Shown here piece after piece: positions 10,001 through 25,000 of a DNA stretch of 64,000 nt. The notes under the pieces were generated by a model that was not told where the DNA came from, made no database searches, and was given only the letters and a program-made list of their open reading frames with translations. The DNA lies in assembly GCF_032062135.1 (NCBI RefSeq), contig NC_092864.1:24460571-24524570 (forward strand), read 5' to 3'. The position numbers were made by a program, and so were the translations under genes. This DNA is from Pyxicephalus adspersus. Taxonomy: Eukaryota > Chordata > Amphibia > Anura > Pyxicephalidae. How positions within the stretch are numbered: position 1 is the first letter of the stretch; each line of letters opens with the position of its first letter.

Positions 10001-13000
10001 TCTTTGTTGGCTGACCTTGTGAAATCAAAGTTGGTTGTTATTAAATTTCATTGTAGGTTTACCTGTCATTTAGTAATAACATGGTGACACATAATGAATA
10101 CAATATTACTGTGTTTTGTAGAGGACTCCTGTGCCTGGTGTGGGGAATTAGAAATTCCTGCTTTTCCTTTCTTGCAGGTATGTAGCAGCAGGTAGTTTGC
10201 TGTTTTGGGACCTGCCATAATGTACAACCAGGTCCTGGATGTTCCTGCGACTACACTGTAGTTATGTGATACAGCCTGGTCCAGGATCTACTCTCTGACA
10301 GTGAGCTGGCAACAACACATTGATGATTTCTGCATTTTTTTGTGGGGCCAAGTGAATAAGCATTGTCTTGATGTGCGTTATTCCCCTTTAGCTCTTCAGA
10401 CTATTATTGTTGCTACTTTTTCATGCAATGGACTTTACTTTCACTCTACATTTTTTATGGGACACATGTAAAAAACAGCCTATAACACTCTGAAATGCAC
10501 CCAGTACACAGACTGGTTTTTGTTCTTTTTTTTATCCAGGTATTTCTGTAGTGCCTCAGGCCATTTCTCTGTGTAAAGTCATCTTGCTGCAGGTAATCTA
10601 GGGAGATTCTATGTATGAGCCGTGTGTATATGCTGCTCTGGTATTTTTACATTTATCTATCTTTATTTCCCTCATAATAAACTTTTAGCCATTGTCTCAG
10701 CATATATTATAAGTGCTTATTCAGGGGAGGTTGACCGATGCAGACTCCTCCATTTAACAACCAATAGGAAGTGTCCTCATAATTGAATTGAACCCACTTC
10801 CTGTAATTAGGACAAGACCGAGGACCTGAGGATCATACGTAATAAATACCAGGGAGCTAGAGGGCAGCCTGGAGGTCTGATTTAAAGGATAATCATGCTG
10901 TCTTTAAATGGTAATTTAGTATTTTTAAAAAAAGCTCTTACATTTAGACATTTCTCTTTTGCCACTGCCCCAGCCTGCCAAAGACCTTGCAGTGTTTACA
11001 TACCCAGTCTGCAGCAGAGGACATGTGGCTGCCATAGAGCATAATGGCAATTTCTTATCTCCTTGTGCTGACCAGGATTCAGACAATCCCCTATTATTGG
11101 CACAATGTGCAATATTCTACAAGCTGCTGGTTCCCAACAAGATGTAAAAACTGCCAGCTTTTGGTAGGCTAAGGTAGCATAAATAATGAGAGTTCTGCAT
11201 CTACTAAAATAGGATACTGTATCACAATAAAAAGTTCCAATGTAAACTTGTGATATATCTGACCCTGTATTATAAAACTGGAGTAGGGAAATAGTTTTAC
11301 CCTTAGCAAACAGTCCAATTCATTTAATGCTTTTTACTCTTTGACAACATTGTTTCCTTGAAATCCATCAACATGATCAAAACTCTGGGTACCTGGAAAG
11401 TGAAAGAATTTATAGCAGAAAGGAATGTGGATGTACTATTGATGTTTGCCTTTCTTTGAACCTAAGGTTAAAGTAATCTTGCCTAGGGCCCATTCACAAC
11501 TTCTTATGTTGGGGTAATGTATGTGCAGCACCTCGGCCTGGTCAGTTTGTAGGAAAACATTTTTTTCCTGTTTTATTGTATTATACTGCAATACAGCTGT
11601 GTTTTATAGATGAGAGGAGGTGCTTTTAAAATGACTACCATCTCGATAAATAGCGCACTGTTGTGTGCTTTAGGAAAACACAACGGTGTAAATGGGTCAT
11701 TAATCTAAATAGATGTGATTCAGTATGATATACAAATTTATATGAAAATGCTTCGTTCTGTTCACTTTTTTCTGTGACTTAATTAGAAATTATATTACCG
11801 ATTGTTTTTTTTTTTTTATATGTTAATGAGGAAATGTTAGTATTGGCATCTTTTGTTTTTTGTTATTCCCGCTAGACGGCCTTTTCATCTCAGAAGCTCA
11901 TTTGTACCATGAAATGTCTGTTTCCATTAAACGGGAGACATTTTACTTCTCCATATTCATTAGGTAAAATGAATAAACACATTATACAAGTATACCCTGT
12001 GTTCATCCCAGATTTTTTTTTAAGCCAGAGGGGAAGAAATAGGTAGGTGGGTGGCAGCCCCTGTATTGTGACTCAACTCTTCAGTAACCACCCAAAAACA
12101 GGCGGGTGGTCACTGAAAAGTGCCGGGTGGTGCACCCAGCTAAAAGGGGTCGGGGAGAGCACTGGTACCGATGGCAGCCGTTTGTAGCTACATGGCCACA
12201 GAGTGTAAACATAGAGTCTGTGGTTACGGGAAACCTTTTCTGAGTGGGACATTGTCTACCATTCATTCTTTTCATTTTGCAAATGGCTGGATATTATGTT
12301 TACACTCTTCCCCCAAAAGTTTGTGCCATTGAAACACGTATGTAGATCAGTATGTCTAACTTTACAGAGTATGCATACTCCTTCTAGGACAGAAACTTGT
12401 CAGTTAACAATACATCAAGCATTGTTACTTGTCTTGTGTTCAGGATTTCACATCTTGGGTCATTCCCAGAATTTCCTGCTGTCTTGATCCTTCAGCCTTC
12501 TTGCAGATGTAGATCCACAGATACTACCTTAATAATGCAGTAATGCATTACATTACACTACATTAAGATAGGGTTTGACACCCAAAAGTGCCCATTAACC
12601 ATTGGGGAGGAAACATGTTCAATGTTTTTTAGGTTATAAACACTTACAAAAGATTGTGTATGTTTGTGTTGTCTCTATGAACACCTGCTTATCTAGGTTT
12701 TGGTTGGAATGTAATTTGCTTACTGAGTGTCCCAGGCTAAAGTCTCCTTGTGTTCATAACCTGGGATAGAAAACAGTGTTTGTGCTGACAAGGGCATGTT
12801 CACTAATTGCTGAATCGTCAGATCTAATCTCTGCTGCTGCAGGTATAGCCTGTCATTGTTATGAGTCCCCAATTATATGCTGTTAGTGCCTTTCTAGGTA
12901 GCCTTTACATGATTTACACATGTTATAGAGTAGTAGGGAATATATTGGGGCTGCATGCAGCATTCTGGCACTTTTTAGGTGACATAAAAAATTGTAGAAG

Positions 13001-16000
13001 ATCTATACAGATATCGAGTGTGTGTAGAAAGTACTGTTGATTGGCTACTAAGAAAGATCAGTGTTCTCCCCAGCCCCTTTTAGCCAGGCGCACCACTGGT
13101 ATTTTTTATTATCCACCTGTCTGTTTTTGGGTGGTTACTGTAGGGTCACAATGTAGGGGCTTCCACTTGCCTACATTTTCTTCCACCCAGCTTAAAAACA
13201 TTTCGGGGTAGAACACAGATTAGCCTATGCATAGAGTAGGGTTGGGACATAGACTAGTTTTATGAATTTACTTTAGGTCAACCTTGAAGACGTTTACTGT
13301 GGGTAAAAATATTTAGTGTCTATATTAGAACCCATCAACAAATCTAGATCCCTGATAGATTTGCTAGTAACACCATTTAAGCAAGAATCTTACTTTCTTT
13401 AAAAGTAAATTTAAAATCATGTATATGGCATTTGGAATGGTTGGAGACCACAAAAATATAAAGATATGTGAACTTATAACTCACAGCATTTTACATTTGA
13501 GGATTTACTTTTTCCAAGAGAAATATAGTTTAGACATCCTGGCTTGTGTGGGATCGGTCCAGTTTTATGTAATATATTATGGCTGTATATTGCCAGGTAT
13601 AAAACATTCCTCACTCTTGAAAAAGCCCCAATGAATGCACAAACTAAAGTATTTTGCTTCTAGAAGGTGGTACATCTTTGTATGTATAATTTATTAGACC
13701 TTTGTCTGCCTTTGTTAGTTCTGACAACATTTCAAACAGTACATATTTCCCTTTAAACCCCAACATAATCTACTTTTCAATCAAATATCTGCTAGCAGTT
13801 CTCTCCTTTTGTTTCTACCTGACAACCTTTACAAAACAGCCTTTCAAACTCTGTTTATTTTTATATTATGAACATAAGCAGGGACATTGATATTTAACTT
13901 GATTTTGGAAGTCATGAACTAGAGACATTATTCCTAATGGAAGAATATAAGGAGCTTGTGGGTGATTCAGAGACCAGTCTGCCTGTACGCAGAGTCCCAG
14001 CTTTGAGTGGACGAAAAGTTGTAAATAATTGTTTTTACAAATGTGGAAATAAAGGAAGCTGTGAGGTTAGATGTGCCTTATATATAGAAACATATTTCAT
14101 TAACCTGGAACAAATTTGCATCCAGGTAAATCTAAAAACTCCCATGATGCATGTTTGTTTTTTGCCAGCAACTCAAAAAGTAAGGAAGCCAAATTTTGTA
14201 TAATAACTGTTCCTTTAACACATCAGCAAAGGTACCTCTATGCTCTATGTGTGCCTTGTAGCTAAGTGTAGTCCCCCCCCCCCCCCCCTTAAATTCTAGA
14301 AAAGTTCACCTGTCTTTGTGTTTAAATCTATCTGCAGTTTGATTTGTCACAAAATGTATGACAGCATTAGAAATACAGATTATAGTGCTATTTAGAAAAT
14401 TGAGCTTAAACCATCTGGATCTCACATGTGTCAAATATACCCATAGATTTATACAGAGATTTGACAATTTGTATAAGGAGAGAAATGAAAAGTCCCAAAA
14501 GCCATTCTAAGCAGCACTTTTATTCTTCTGGTATTCTATTTGATTTGTCCTAAACATTGCATAGGAGTGATCCTCTTCCACAATAAAGTTATGTGAAATA
14601 TGCCCTTCAGTCTGAGGAATATTACAACTATTTTATATGAACAGCAAGTCAGTAAGTTCAGTTTTTGATATATATTTAACCCTTATGCAGCAACTTTTGT
14701 ATTTTAACACAAATTAAAACAATGATCCTGTGGAAAGGAAGTGGTGGCAGCAGGCTAAAGGCCCTGAGAACTCTCATGCAGTTTATATTTAAAGCCAAAA
14801 ACATTTTGTTAGAATAGTGTATAAATACCAGACTTGTCAGAAAGTAAGTGGAAATGTTTCCAAAAGATCTCCATCCCTAACTTTGACAGGAACAATACAA
14901 CATGAAAACCTAGGTTCTGATCTCTATTTTATGCAAAATCTTTTTTTATTATTATTATAAATTGAGTGGAAGATTAGGGTTCATCGAGACTTGCAGTAAA
15001 CCACTGCATTGTACTGCAGGCTCGACCTTGTTCCCAACCTCTGTAATTCAACTGTATGGGAGAAGTTTGAAATCACTTTTTGCAAGTGTGTGCTCATGGT
15101 CGCGGCACTGTTCTTGGGAGTGACACGGTGGGGTTGCTTTTCCTTCTCTAAAGGAAGAACATTACCACAAACAGAAGGGCAATGCATGCAAAAGTGCAGA
15201 CCCGTGCTGCGGTTAGCTGCTTTTGGTAGTGTATCAGCAGTTTGCTATGTGCCTGGGAGTGGCCATGTGTATTTCCACCTTGAAAGGTGTTAAGGAATAA
15301 GCATAAAGTTCTACTGTGTTGCTGCTACACTGTCTTGATACTTAGGCGTTGTTACCCCATAGTTTCTACATTATGTCACTATTGAGGTCAGAGAAAAGCT
15401 GCTGAAAAAATGTGTTGACTTTTGTCTGCATTGTATATTTTCATGATGTTGCTGATACCCCATATTGATAAAACCTAGAGCAAATACAGATGTCCTTGTA
15501 AATCACTCATACTTAGTCATACAGCACACATGTACTACACAGAAAGCTGCCTGTACTTACCTTCTATACATTCCCCTGCCAGTATGATAAATCTCCTGAA
15601 CCCTGAGAAAAGCCTTGTACTGGGTATGGGGGCACATACTATATAACCGTTCCCCTCACAGTTTAGTGTTTGGTTCCAGATCAGCCACTAGCTGGGAACA
15701 CATGTTGTCATATAGGAGCAGAGAGGATTGTACATAGCCCTGTGTAGGTTTCCACTTTCAGAAAGTCTAAACATGCACAGTCATTTACAATTGGTTTGGC
15801 AACATACCGTAGGAGTGCAGGGAAAGTAAATACAGGCTACTATGTATGTTATTTGTAGTAAACCTATCATATGCCTGGTATCAGGTGGGTACAGGCTTGT
15901 TTTAAAGTGGAGATATATTGCCAATGGTAAAACTTGCTGGCAGATGGGCTGTTGCTGTAGACAAGATGGTATATGTCTATTCTGCAGTAAGAGCTGCTTT

Positions 16001-19000
16001 TTTACCTGCCAGCTGTTCTCCTAGATTCTCGACATAAGTTAGGTACTGTGCACATGTGAGGGAGTTTTGTCATTCCAGGAAAGCCAATAATGGTATTCAA
16101 AGATGCTGAACCTATAAAAAGAACAGACGAATATGCCAGTGCCAATGAAGGAGCTTGCAAGGGCTACATTGTTGGAAAGTATGCACTGTGTCTCGTTCTG
16201 CTGTAAGTCGTATGTATATTTGTGTACAGAGTGGAGTGGCAGAAATTATAGGAGTACAGATATGAGCTGGTAATTCCATCTCTTGTAGTCTGTAACAGCA
16301 TTTTTTTTATTTTACCAGATTAGTTGCAGTGGTACAAAGTTTTGTACCACACATGATCCTTCATAGAATGGCAGCCAAGATTTTACAGTGGTGGTCAATG
16401 AAATGTCTCTCCATAACTTTGTGATATATCTTAGTAAAAAAAAGCAAGAAGACCCAACAAAAGGCCAATCACGTGTGCTAAAAATCACATCCCATATTGC
16501 CCCTTGGAGCCTGTCTTCTAAATCTGCTAGTCATACAGCAGCATCAACTTTATTTTTTAGTGTTGGCTGTTTAAATGAAATCTGCAACAAATTTGGGATT
16601 GTGTGGAAATGGCCAAATCTGAATCATTTAGAAATTTGGCACCTAAACTACTGGGGATGCTAAAAGCTACTAGCGCTACATTTATGAGCTGATAAAGCCT
16701 TCTTACATACCAAGAGGTTATTTGTCAATTTAAATATAAAACACAGCCTTATTATCATAACTATAGAATATTTATTACACTTTTGGACACCCAAAAGGGT
16801 TAATTACGCAGATCCCTCAATCGCGCTGGAGCTTTTCTTGATTGGGTCTTGTGCCATCCTGGAATTCTTTTTTTGAGATTGCGCAGAAGGAGCAGCCAAG
16901 GTATATTACAAATATAATGCATGACAAATATTTGGTATACCAGGAGGGTCTGCACTCCCATTCAGTCTTGATCATTGCGATGCTTTACCCTTTTATGTTA
17001 AGTAAAAATTTGAGTTTAAGTCCGCTTTAAGTTGTAATTGCCCTTATTATCACACATTGTTATCACACATTATTGTGGGTTGCTTTAAAGTAGTTTTAAG
17101 CATTTATATTGCTCAACCAGAGTAATGATCTGGAACTTAAATCTTTCTTTTTAAAGCAGAAGTAAACCCAAAGCAATAAAATCACACTTACCTTCAATCC
17201 CGCGTATCAGTCCGTCAGTCAGGAGGTTTCTTCCACCGGGCCCTGCGCCGTCCCGGTATCTGTCTTCAGCCCCGCACAGGGAGAGTGCCAGGCACCGCCG
17301 TTTTCTCTTCTCTTCCGTGTTAGCAGGCGCGGGATCGGGTGACGTAGATTAGGATAAAACTTGCCGATCTCACTGCGCATGAGTGAGAGATTGGCAATAT
17401 TTTTTCCTATTGATGAAAGGGATCCTCTTGCGCAAGCTCTAAGAACTCTAAAGTTTGTCTACCCTTTTATAGTGAAAATTCTGAGTTTAGGTACACTTTA
17501 ACAAATTGTCAATGCAATGCCTAATGAATGCCAATAAACAGAGATTTGGAGTAGCGTCATATTATTATTATTATTATTAAACAGGATTTATATAGCGCCA
17601 ACATATTACGCAGCACTGTACATTAAATAGGGATCATTATGTATATGGATTGATGCTTACTGTATAGAGCATAACACAGATCTTTAGCAATTCATTTTTA
17701 AAACCAAAAGAATATCATTTCTGTCTTAATATATTGATGGACACATTCCCTTTTAGCTCTTACTGAAAGTAACTGGATGCTTCTCCTTTACAGAAAAGTA
17801 AAGGGTTACATACATATTGTGAAATCCACACAGGAGATATTTACAGAACACTTCAATGTCAGAAATGTGCTTTTTATTTTTGAATGTTAAGACGTTGTGG
17901 AAAATAGATCGAAATGTTGACTGCGTTTTATCCTTCTACGGTACACTGGTTGACACTTGGCTAGTTATCTGGAAAAAGACCCAGCAAGTTCTGGCTGCTA
18001 CATTAAAAGACAGTGACAATAACTATGTAGAAAGTGCTCCTAAGTAAGGGGACAATCTGTACTGAATTCCAGGGAAAATCTGGTGTCACTCAAAAATATG
18101 AAAAACACAGAGTTCCTAGTATTTTGTAACAAAGTTGATTTGATTTCTGGAGGCAGGTAGACATTGCAGCAGCAGATAGTTTGCCTCCTCCTTCCACATC
18201 TACAATCCTTCTCCAGACTTGCTTAACAGAAAGTCTATAGAAGGCTAAGCAATCAAACACAGGACTTGGTTCTGTGGCAGGGCTCACTAAATTTAGAATG
18301 GTTTGATTTTTTTTTTGTTTTGTTTTAATTCTTTTAGCCTCATGCTAAGTTGGAGATTGATAGAAGGACTTTATATTACTTTCATAAATCTGGGACACAC
18401 ACACATTCTTTCAAACTTAGACGTTCTAAAGAGTAATGCCACTAAATTTTTCCCACCAGGGAATGTTTGAGGGAATGTCAGATTTCCTGTTTACAAAATA
18501 GCGCCTTCAGAGTAACGATCGATTGATGAAGAGAAAAAACAGATGGCTTTCTATGGTGTTGAGCTCCACAACTACTCTCTATATGTTACATTGTAGCTGC
18601 TGCATACTGTTGTGTAGATCAGCGGTCCCCAACCTTTAGTGGTCCGTGGCTCTGGTACACCCACTAGCAGGGTCACAAGGACCATGTCTCCCGTATGCAT
18701 CGCAGGCTCAGGGTGGTGGGCAGGTTCTGGCATCATGGCGTCACTCTGAAGTATGCATGTGTGGTCCGGAGTCTGTAAATTTAGTGATCCGTGACGTCCA
18801 AAAGGTTGGGGACCACTGGTGTACATGACACCATCCAAAAGCCTGTAGCGAGATAGTAAAGAGGCTGACGATGGTATCTCCTCCCTAAAAAAGGGAGCCT
18901 ACAGCAGCATTTTCTCCAGGAAAGCTAAATTTTTCATCTCAGCAACATGCAGCTTTATGTTGACATTCTCGTATAAGTTTAGTTTCAAGTTGCTCGTTTC

Positions 19001-22000
19001 CTTTGTTGAATGTAGATAATTAAATTTTGTTGTAATTGCTACATCAAGTCATGATATTTACCATCCTGCATTTCTTACAGTGAGTTATATAATTACCCAT
19101 GCATGTGGTTTCTATTGTTTGTATGTCTTTGTACACTTGTACTGGAGAAGCACATGTACATTTATAGCTCCAGGCTGAGTGTTTAAAACAAAAGAAGAGC
19201 TTTATGAGGAGAACGCCATGTATAGGATGCCTGTGTCTGCTGCTGGGTACCAGGTGTACTCTGTCTGAAAATCTTAATTGTTAAAAAAACTGCCAAAACG
19301 AACATTTGAGGTCAAAGGCAAATAATAGACATTTGAGGTTTCTTTTTTTGAATGGTTTATTATGTAAAGTGCTATCAATAATATTGAACATATCAAAAAT
19401 GACCAAAATACCAGTTCTTATATCAGAATAGGCTGAATAATAACAATAAACGTTGGTAAGAAAAGGCAAAAAATAAAATAGTACTCTAAAGCAAAAGTAC
19501 ATCAATTGTAGATGTGATTAGCTGCATTTAAAATAAAATTGCTCTTAAAGTATAACTAAACACAAAAATAAACATAAATTATATTGCAGCATTGCTGCAT
19601 TAGGTACTATGTTTGACTAAGAACATTGAGAATCCAGTGTCGTCATACCTTCCTTGCACAGAATTGAAGTGATAACAGCCTTCACGCTTTTTCTGTTAAC
19701 TACAAAACACCCCCCATGCCATGCTTTTTTTTATACACAGTCCAGTTATTAAGTGCCATCACTTTTGGATCCCTTTCACACTTAAAATTGATAATATGTT
19801 TCCAGGAGTGCCAAATTGCACCACAGGTAAACACATTTGCACTCTTCTCCAAAGGAAGGAAAACAAGCGCACGACTAGAAGCGGAATGTTGTTTTCAGGA
19901 GACGCACTGCAACCACATGCAAATATGTGCACTAAAAGGTTCCTAACTGTTAAATGGAAGGGAATAGGAAAGTAGTTGAACCCTATGGTACAACTGCAAA
20001 ATGTGTGAAGGGGGCCTAAAGGTACTCATATGTGCAGATTTGCTTTTTGTATAAATGGTTTTACATTGTGCCCCTGATTTACTAAAATGAAGGAAAAAAG
20101 GGAAAAAAATACGTGGATGGCAGGCTACATGTGCACACATGTGTTGCTCATGCAAGCACTGAACATATTTACCTGAACTCACACTTATGTTAAATACATA
20201 TAATGCAGTTCTACTTTTCAGTGCATTTTGAAAATCAAAGTTATGGTTCCTTTGTGTCCTATGCAAAAGTGTACCGCAGAATGTGCAAGCTCACATTCCC
20301 TTGAAAAAGGTATTTTAAAAAATGTGAGTGGCTTGCAAAGCAATGAAACACAAATTTACAGAAGTGACTATAGCAGAGTGCCAGCTCATCCGTGGACAAT
20401 TATCAGTTCTGCTGCACAGCAATGTAATGCTAAACTGGAGCAGTTAAGCTGCGTACACACTTCCAATTTTTATCGTTGGAAACGAACGACGAACGACCGA
20501 TTGGCCAAAAATCGTTCGTAAAAAAAATAACCAACGACGCCGACGAACGAGGATAGTTGTTGGAAATGAACGACCGGACCGGTGGATCGGATTGGACGAC
20601 GACCGTTGACCATCTATCGTGTGTACGGTCGTTCAGTGATCGTCCATGGTCTGAGCATGCACGGTGAACAAACGTTCGCTCACTTCCTGTGGTGCACGTC
20701 ACTTCCTGTATCGTTCAAACGATCGCATCTATCGTGTGTACAATATCTTTGAACGATCGTGTCGTTATCTGTAGGTACAGGATCGGTGCCATATGATTGT
20801 TCGCAGATATCGTGCAGGATCGTTCGTTTACCAACGATAAAAATTGGAAGTGTGTACGTAGCTTTAGACAGATTAGGCAACAGATTTAGTACAAGGTTAC
20901 CACTTGAATCATATATTCTTCCCTCATCTGTTCCTAGGTACCAGGATGAAACGTGGCCCAAAGTACTTCTTAATTATGTTCTTAATCAGTCTCTCTCAGA
21001 ACTTTGTCGCAGTCGCCGTACTCCTGTTGTTGCCATGGAATACATGCGTATGGGTCAACCAGGTGCACTCACTATGCCCAATGAGAGGCAGCATGATTTG
21101 CAGCATGAAAGAATTTAGTTTGTTCACGAGATAAAAAAAAAGTGAAAAGTAAAGGAAAGTGTGAAAAAAGTATTTTGTGAGAAAACAAAATGGCAAGGCT
21201 TATAATATCAAGTTCCTAATTAAATTAAATTCTGTCCGGTCAGGGTTTTGATACATTTGTACATACATTTCTTGACTTGGACAGCATTAAAAAAACCCTG
21301 TCAGTGTTTTTTTTTTTGTTTTTTTAACCCCTCATCAAGATATGCAAAACAAATATAAGGTTCACTTGTGTTGGCATGTGTTGCCTTTTTGGGCTACGTA
21401 CACACGTAAGACATTTGTCGATGGAAATGATCTTCCACAATCCTTTCCAATGACAAAAGTCTGAAAGATGAATGAACGAGTGATGTGCATACAGCGCTGT
21501 TCTGTTCTTAGGAGAGGGGAGAATGAGCGATCGGCACCCACTACTCTCTCTCCCCTTCACTTCCAATGCAGTTGTTCGTCAATCTGCCAGGACAGATCCA
21601 TGAGCGACGTCACACACCACTGTACACACGTCAGATTCTCGTCTGACGCTAGTTTTGTAGTGATAATCAGATGAAAATCATCTGACGTGTTTACGTAGCC
21701 GTTTTTTTTTCCTGGCACCAATTGTTCAATAAAAAAGCAGCTTTTGTAAATCTGCCCTCATTGCAAATCTAATGGATACCAAACATAAACAATTGCCTAA
21801 TAAAATCATTAAAGGAAAACAAGTTAACAATTGCTTAAGTAAATCCAGAAAGCTAGGAGTTAAGTAGGATAAGTTGCTGGGAATTCTAGAGTAGGCCCGC
21901 ATAGGTGCTTTCCTTTTTGTTAGGTATAAGGTAATAGATTTTTTATGTAAAGAATCAAGGCCATTTGTGAAAAACTTTTCTTCTTTTGTACACAGAAGAG

Positions 22001-25000
22001 TCACAGAGGAACGGCTGTTGTGATTTGTTATGACACTGGACTTACATAAAATAGTTGCTTTTATCTGGTCTGTCTCGAACACACCTTCACTTTCTGAAGT
22101 GAAAATGGTCTCCTTAGCAAAATGTCTTACTCAAAGTCTGGAACCCTCTGAAATAAATTGTCACCACTCATATTTTTTAAAAAAAGTTATCCCTCTACCT
22201 TTTTGATTGTACAAGAAAATCACCTCTTATTAAGGAACCTCACAAGCTACATATAAAAAAAAAACTTACCTACAGTAAAAAAAAAAATGCCATACAAATA
22301 AACACTTTGCTTTGTTTTTCCAGTCTGAAAATTGTAATTTTGAGCATTTGTTTATAAAACATTAATAAAATGGCAAAGCTGAGCTTTGGGTGGATTGGCC
22401 CGTTCAGTGACAATTTGATCATTTTTTCTTTCTATCAGACTAGTATCCCCTAGGACTTAATAGTTTGAAACTGACGAGGTGAGAATGGAGGAATACTGTA
22501 AGGTTGCATACACACTTGACACAAGTTACACACAAGTTTTGTCGCTGGAAACCTTCTTCCTTCATCAGAAAATCTTCCTTCATCATTTCCAGTAACAGAT
22601 GAATGGATGAGTGCTGTATGCACCACACAGCACTGTTCTGTTCTATAGAAAAGGGAAACTGAGTGAGCTCTCCTCCCTTGTCTTGCGTAGCGATCATTCC
22701 CAATCATCATTCATGGATCCACTGTGAGCAATCCATGATCAATATCGGGGCACTGCTGTACACATCTTGGGCGATGATTTTCTGACGTGTGTGCACAGCC
22801 TAACTCTCCTTGGTAGGTTAATTCTACTAATTTAATTCTCTGAAATTACTCTGATACTCTATGCTGTGACCTTCAATAATCTGTAAAAGGGGGGTGTCCA
22901 GCTTCAGTATTCAAGGCTTGTCTCCGCACACAATTTTAGTTTTTTCTCTTAAAAGCTGTAAATTTAATAAGGTATGGTTTACAAAGAGTAAAAAATATTT
23001 ACATAAAAAAAATTTTACATAAAAATCTATATATGGATTTCATTAACTGGAGTTCAACAACTTTATTTAAAGCTGTCTGCCAATGTGTGTAGTGATCAGC
23101 TCTTCCATAAATGTCTGATGATGTGACAGGTCATACTGGTGCACAGATTAGGCATAGGCAGCCGAAGCTACAGTAATAGTCTCCTGTTAACCCAAATGTG
23201 ATATTTCTGTGGAACAGCAAGAACCAGATATCCTAAAAATCTAATAATGACTTCTGGTGTATTTTTAAAGCTTTGTAGAAATGTTCTTGTTTTCTTTTAG
23301 TGAATCTGTAGGGTAAGGTGATTTCCAGTCAAAATGTCTCATAATTTTATTGGAGTTTAATTCATAACTAGTTCATAAAACTGCCCAAAGGGGTTCAAAG
23401 TAGTTTAACAACTAGATACTTATGAATTATATGCATTTCATCTGGAATTTTGCCTTAGAAATGTATTAATCTATTTTTTACTAATTTTACTTTTGACTTT
23501 TTTTTTAGATGAACTATTAACTTTGAGAATTGAAAACTAATTTCTGACCTTCATGGAATGACTTGCTAGTTAGAAACAATGTTACTTTTCCTTCCTAAAA
23601 GTCACCCTGGTTTATATTTTATTCCTTTATTTTGTTGTGTATTGTTGCAGAGCTCTACCTTTTTCTGTACTTTTCAGACTAAATGGTAAAATAAAGAAGT
23701 TCTGCCCTCACACCTCAATTAATCTCAGTGTTCAGTGTTCATTTCCCTGTAGAAGACAGGACTCAAAGAATACCTCGCCCAAAATAAAATTCTTGGTATC
23801 TTGGTACAGCCTTTTAACAAAACCTGTAATCCAAACACACAAGCAGGAAATTACATTTGTGGTGTAGTTTGTGTATAGAAAGCTTTTAGTTTTAGATTTT
23901 TTCATTTATTTGTTTTTTAAGTACAGTTTGCCCTAAATTTCTGTTTTGTGTATGCATGGATGGATTCAATGGTAAATTTTAATAGATGATTAGATTAGTG
24001 AAAAACGTAGTGTATGGTAGTATCTTCACCCCACTTCTACCCCCATGGGCTGAATCGCTAATGACAGTGTGTTACTAAGACTGTTAATTGAACGTTAATT
24101 TTTTATTTGTTAGATTATAATAGCAGCCTTTATATATTGGAATATATAAAATATATTGGCAGAGATCAGGAGACCTCCAAAGTACCATGTATTATTGATA
24201 TAAACTACATTGTAAGGACAGAATCTGAGAACTACTATAGGAATTGCAGTTCTTCAGGGTCTTGCTACAATGTTCTGTTATATTGCTAATTTTTTTAGTG
24301 GTTTAGCCATTCACTGCAGGTCATTCAATGCTACAGGTTATGAAATCATTTGAAAGGCTAATAAATCAGCAGGAAGTGCCCCCCAACAAGAAAAAGCTGA
24401 TGGAAGCTCTCCGACATTTACTTAACATCACAATTCTGTTGGCATTATAGTAAATAGAAAGAAGAGTTCTCATTGACTGCTGATTGTTAGGGGGCCCCCT
24501 ATTGTGCCCATTCAGTTTGGTTATTGGCTACATAGCAGATTTGCGCGGTAAATGCTTAGTGTCGGGGAAGTTACCTGTTGTGGCAAAAATGTCTTAGATG
24601 ACCACAGATACACTGCTATATGGTTACAGAAAAGATATATGTAGAACAGTTACATATAAGTGTGCTGGAGTATGCTGCCTAATTTATTTATTTAATTGAA
24701 GGTCTTATGTAGATTTTTTTAGTGTAATGGTAAGACAAAATCTGTCTCTCACTTTTTGTGTTTGTTCTATTTAACCGAAGTATGAGTGAAGAAGATCGCT
24801 GAGATGATAGAACAGAAAATTCTATTGGGGAGAAAATGATTTTTAAAAGACAGTCTAGCTGAAAACCTCGCTGTTTTATGATGCTGTGACCAGAGTTATT
24901 CCATGAATAACTGCATATTTTTCTTTGAAATAAAAACAAATTTAGAGGTTGGAAAGATCCAAATTACTGGAAATGTACTGACTTGTCCCTCCTGTGATTG

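Noticed and set aside
13937..14203. 88-residue ORF beginning [13 protein letters not shown]
   Set aside because: No known domain, no splice context supporting it and no codon-level conservation visible; treated as chance.
16077..16200. Possible cassette exon in intron 1: a CATTCCAG acceptor-like site followed by an open frame of about 40 codons including [15 protein letters not shown]
   Set aside because: No recognisable homology, no matching human exon between coding exons 1 and 2, and no good donor in a compatible phase. An open frame this short is expected by chance.
18090..18290. Repeat-like block with CCTTCTCCAGACTTGCTTAA
   Set aside because: It feels like a dispersed frog repeat, but no second copy or clear ends exist in this window, so it is not annotated.
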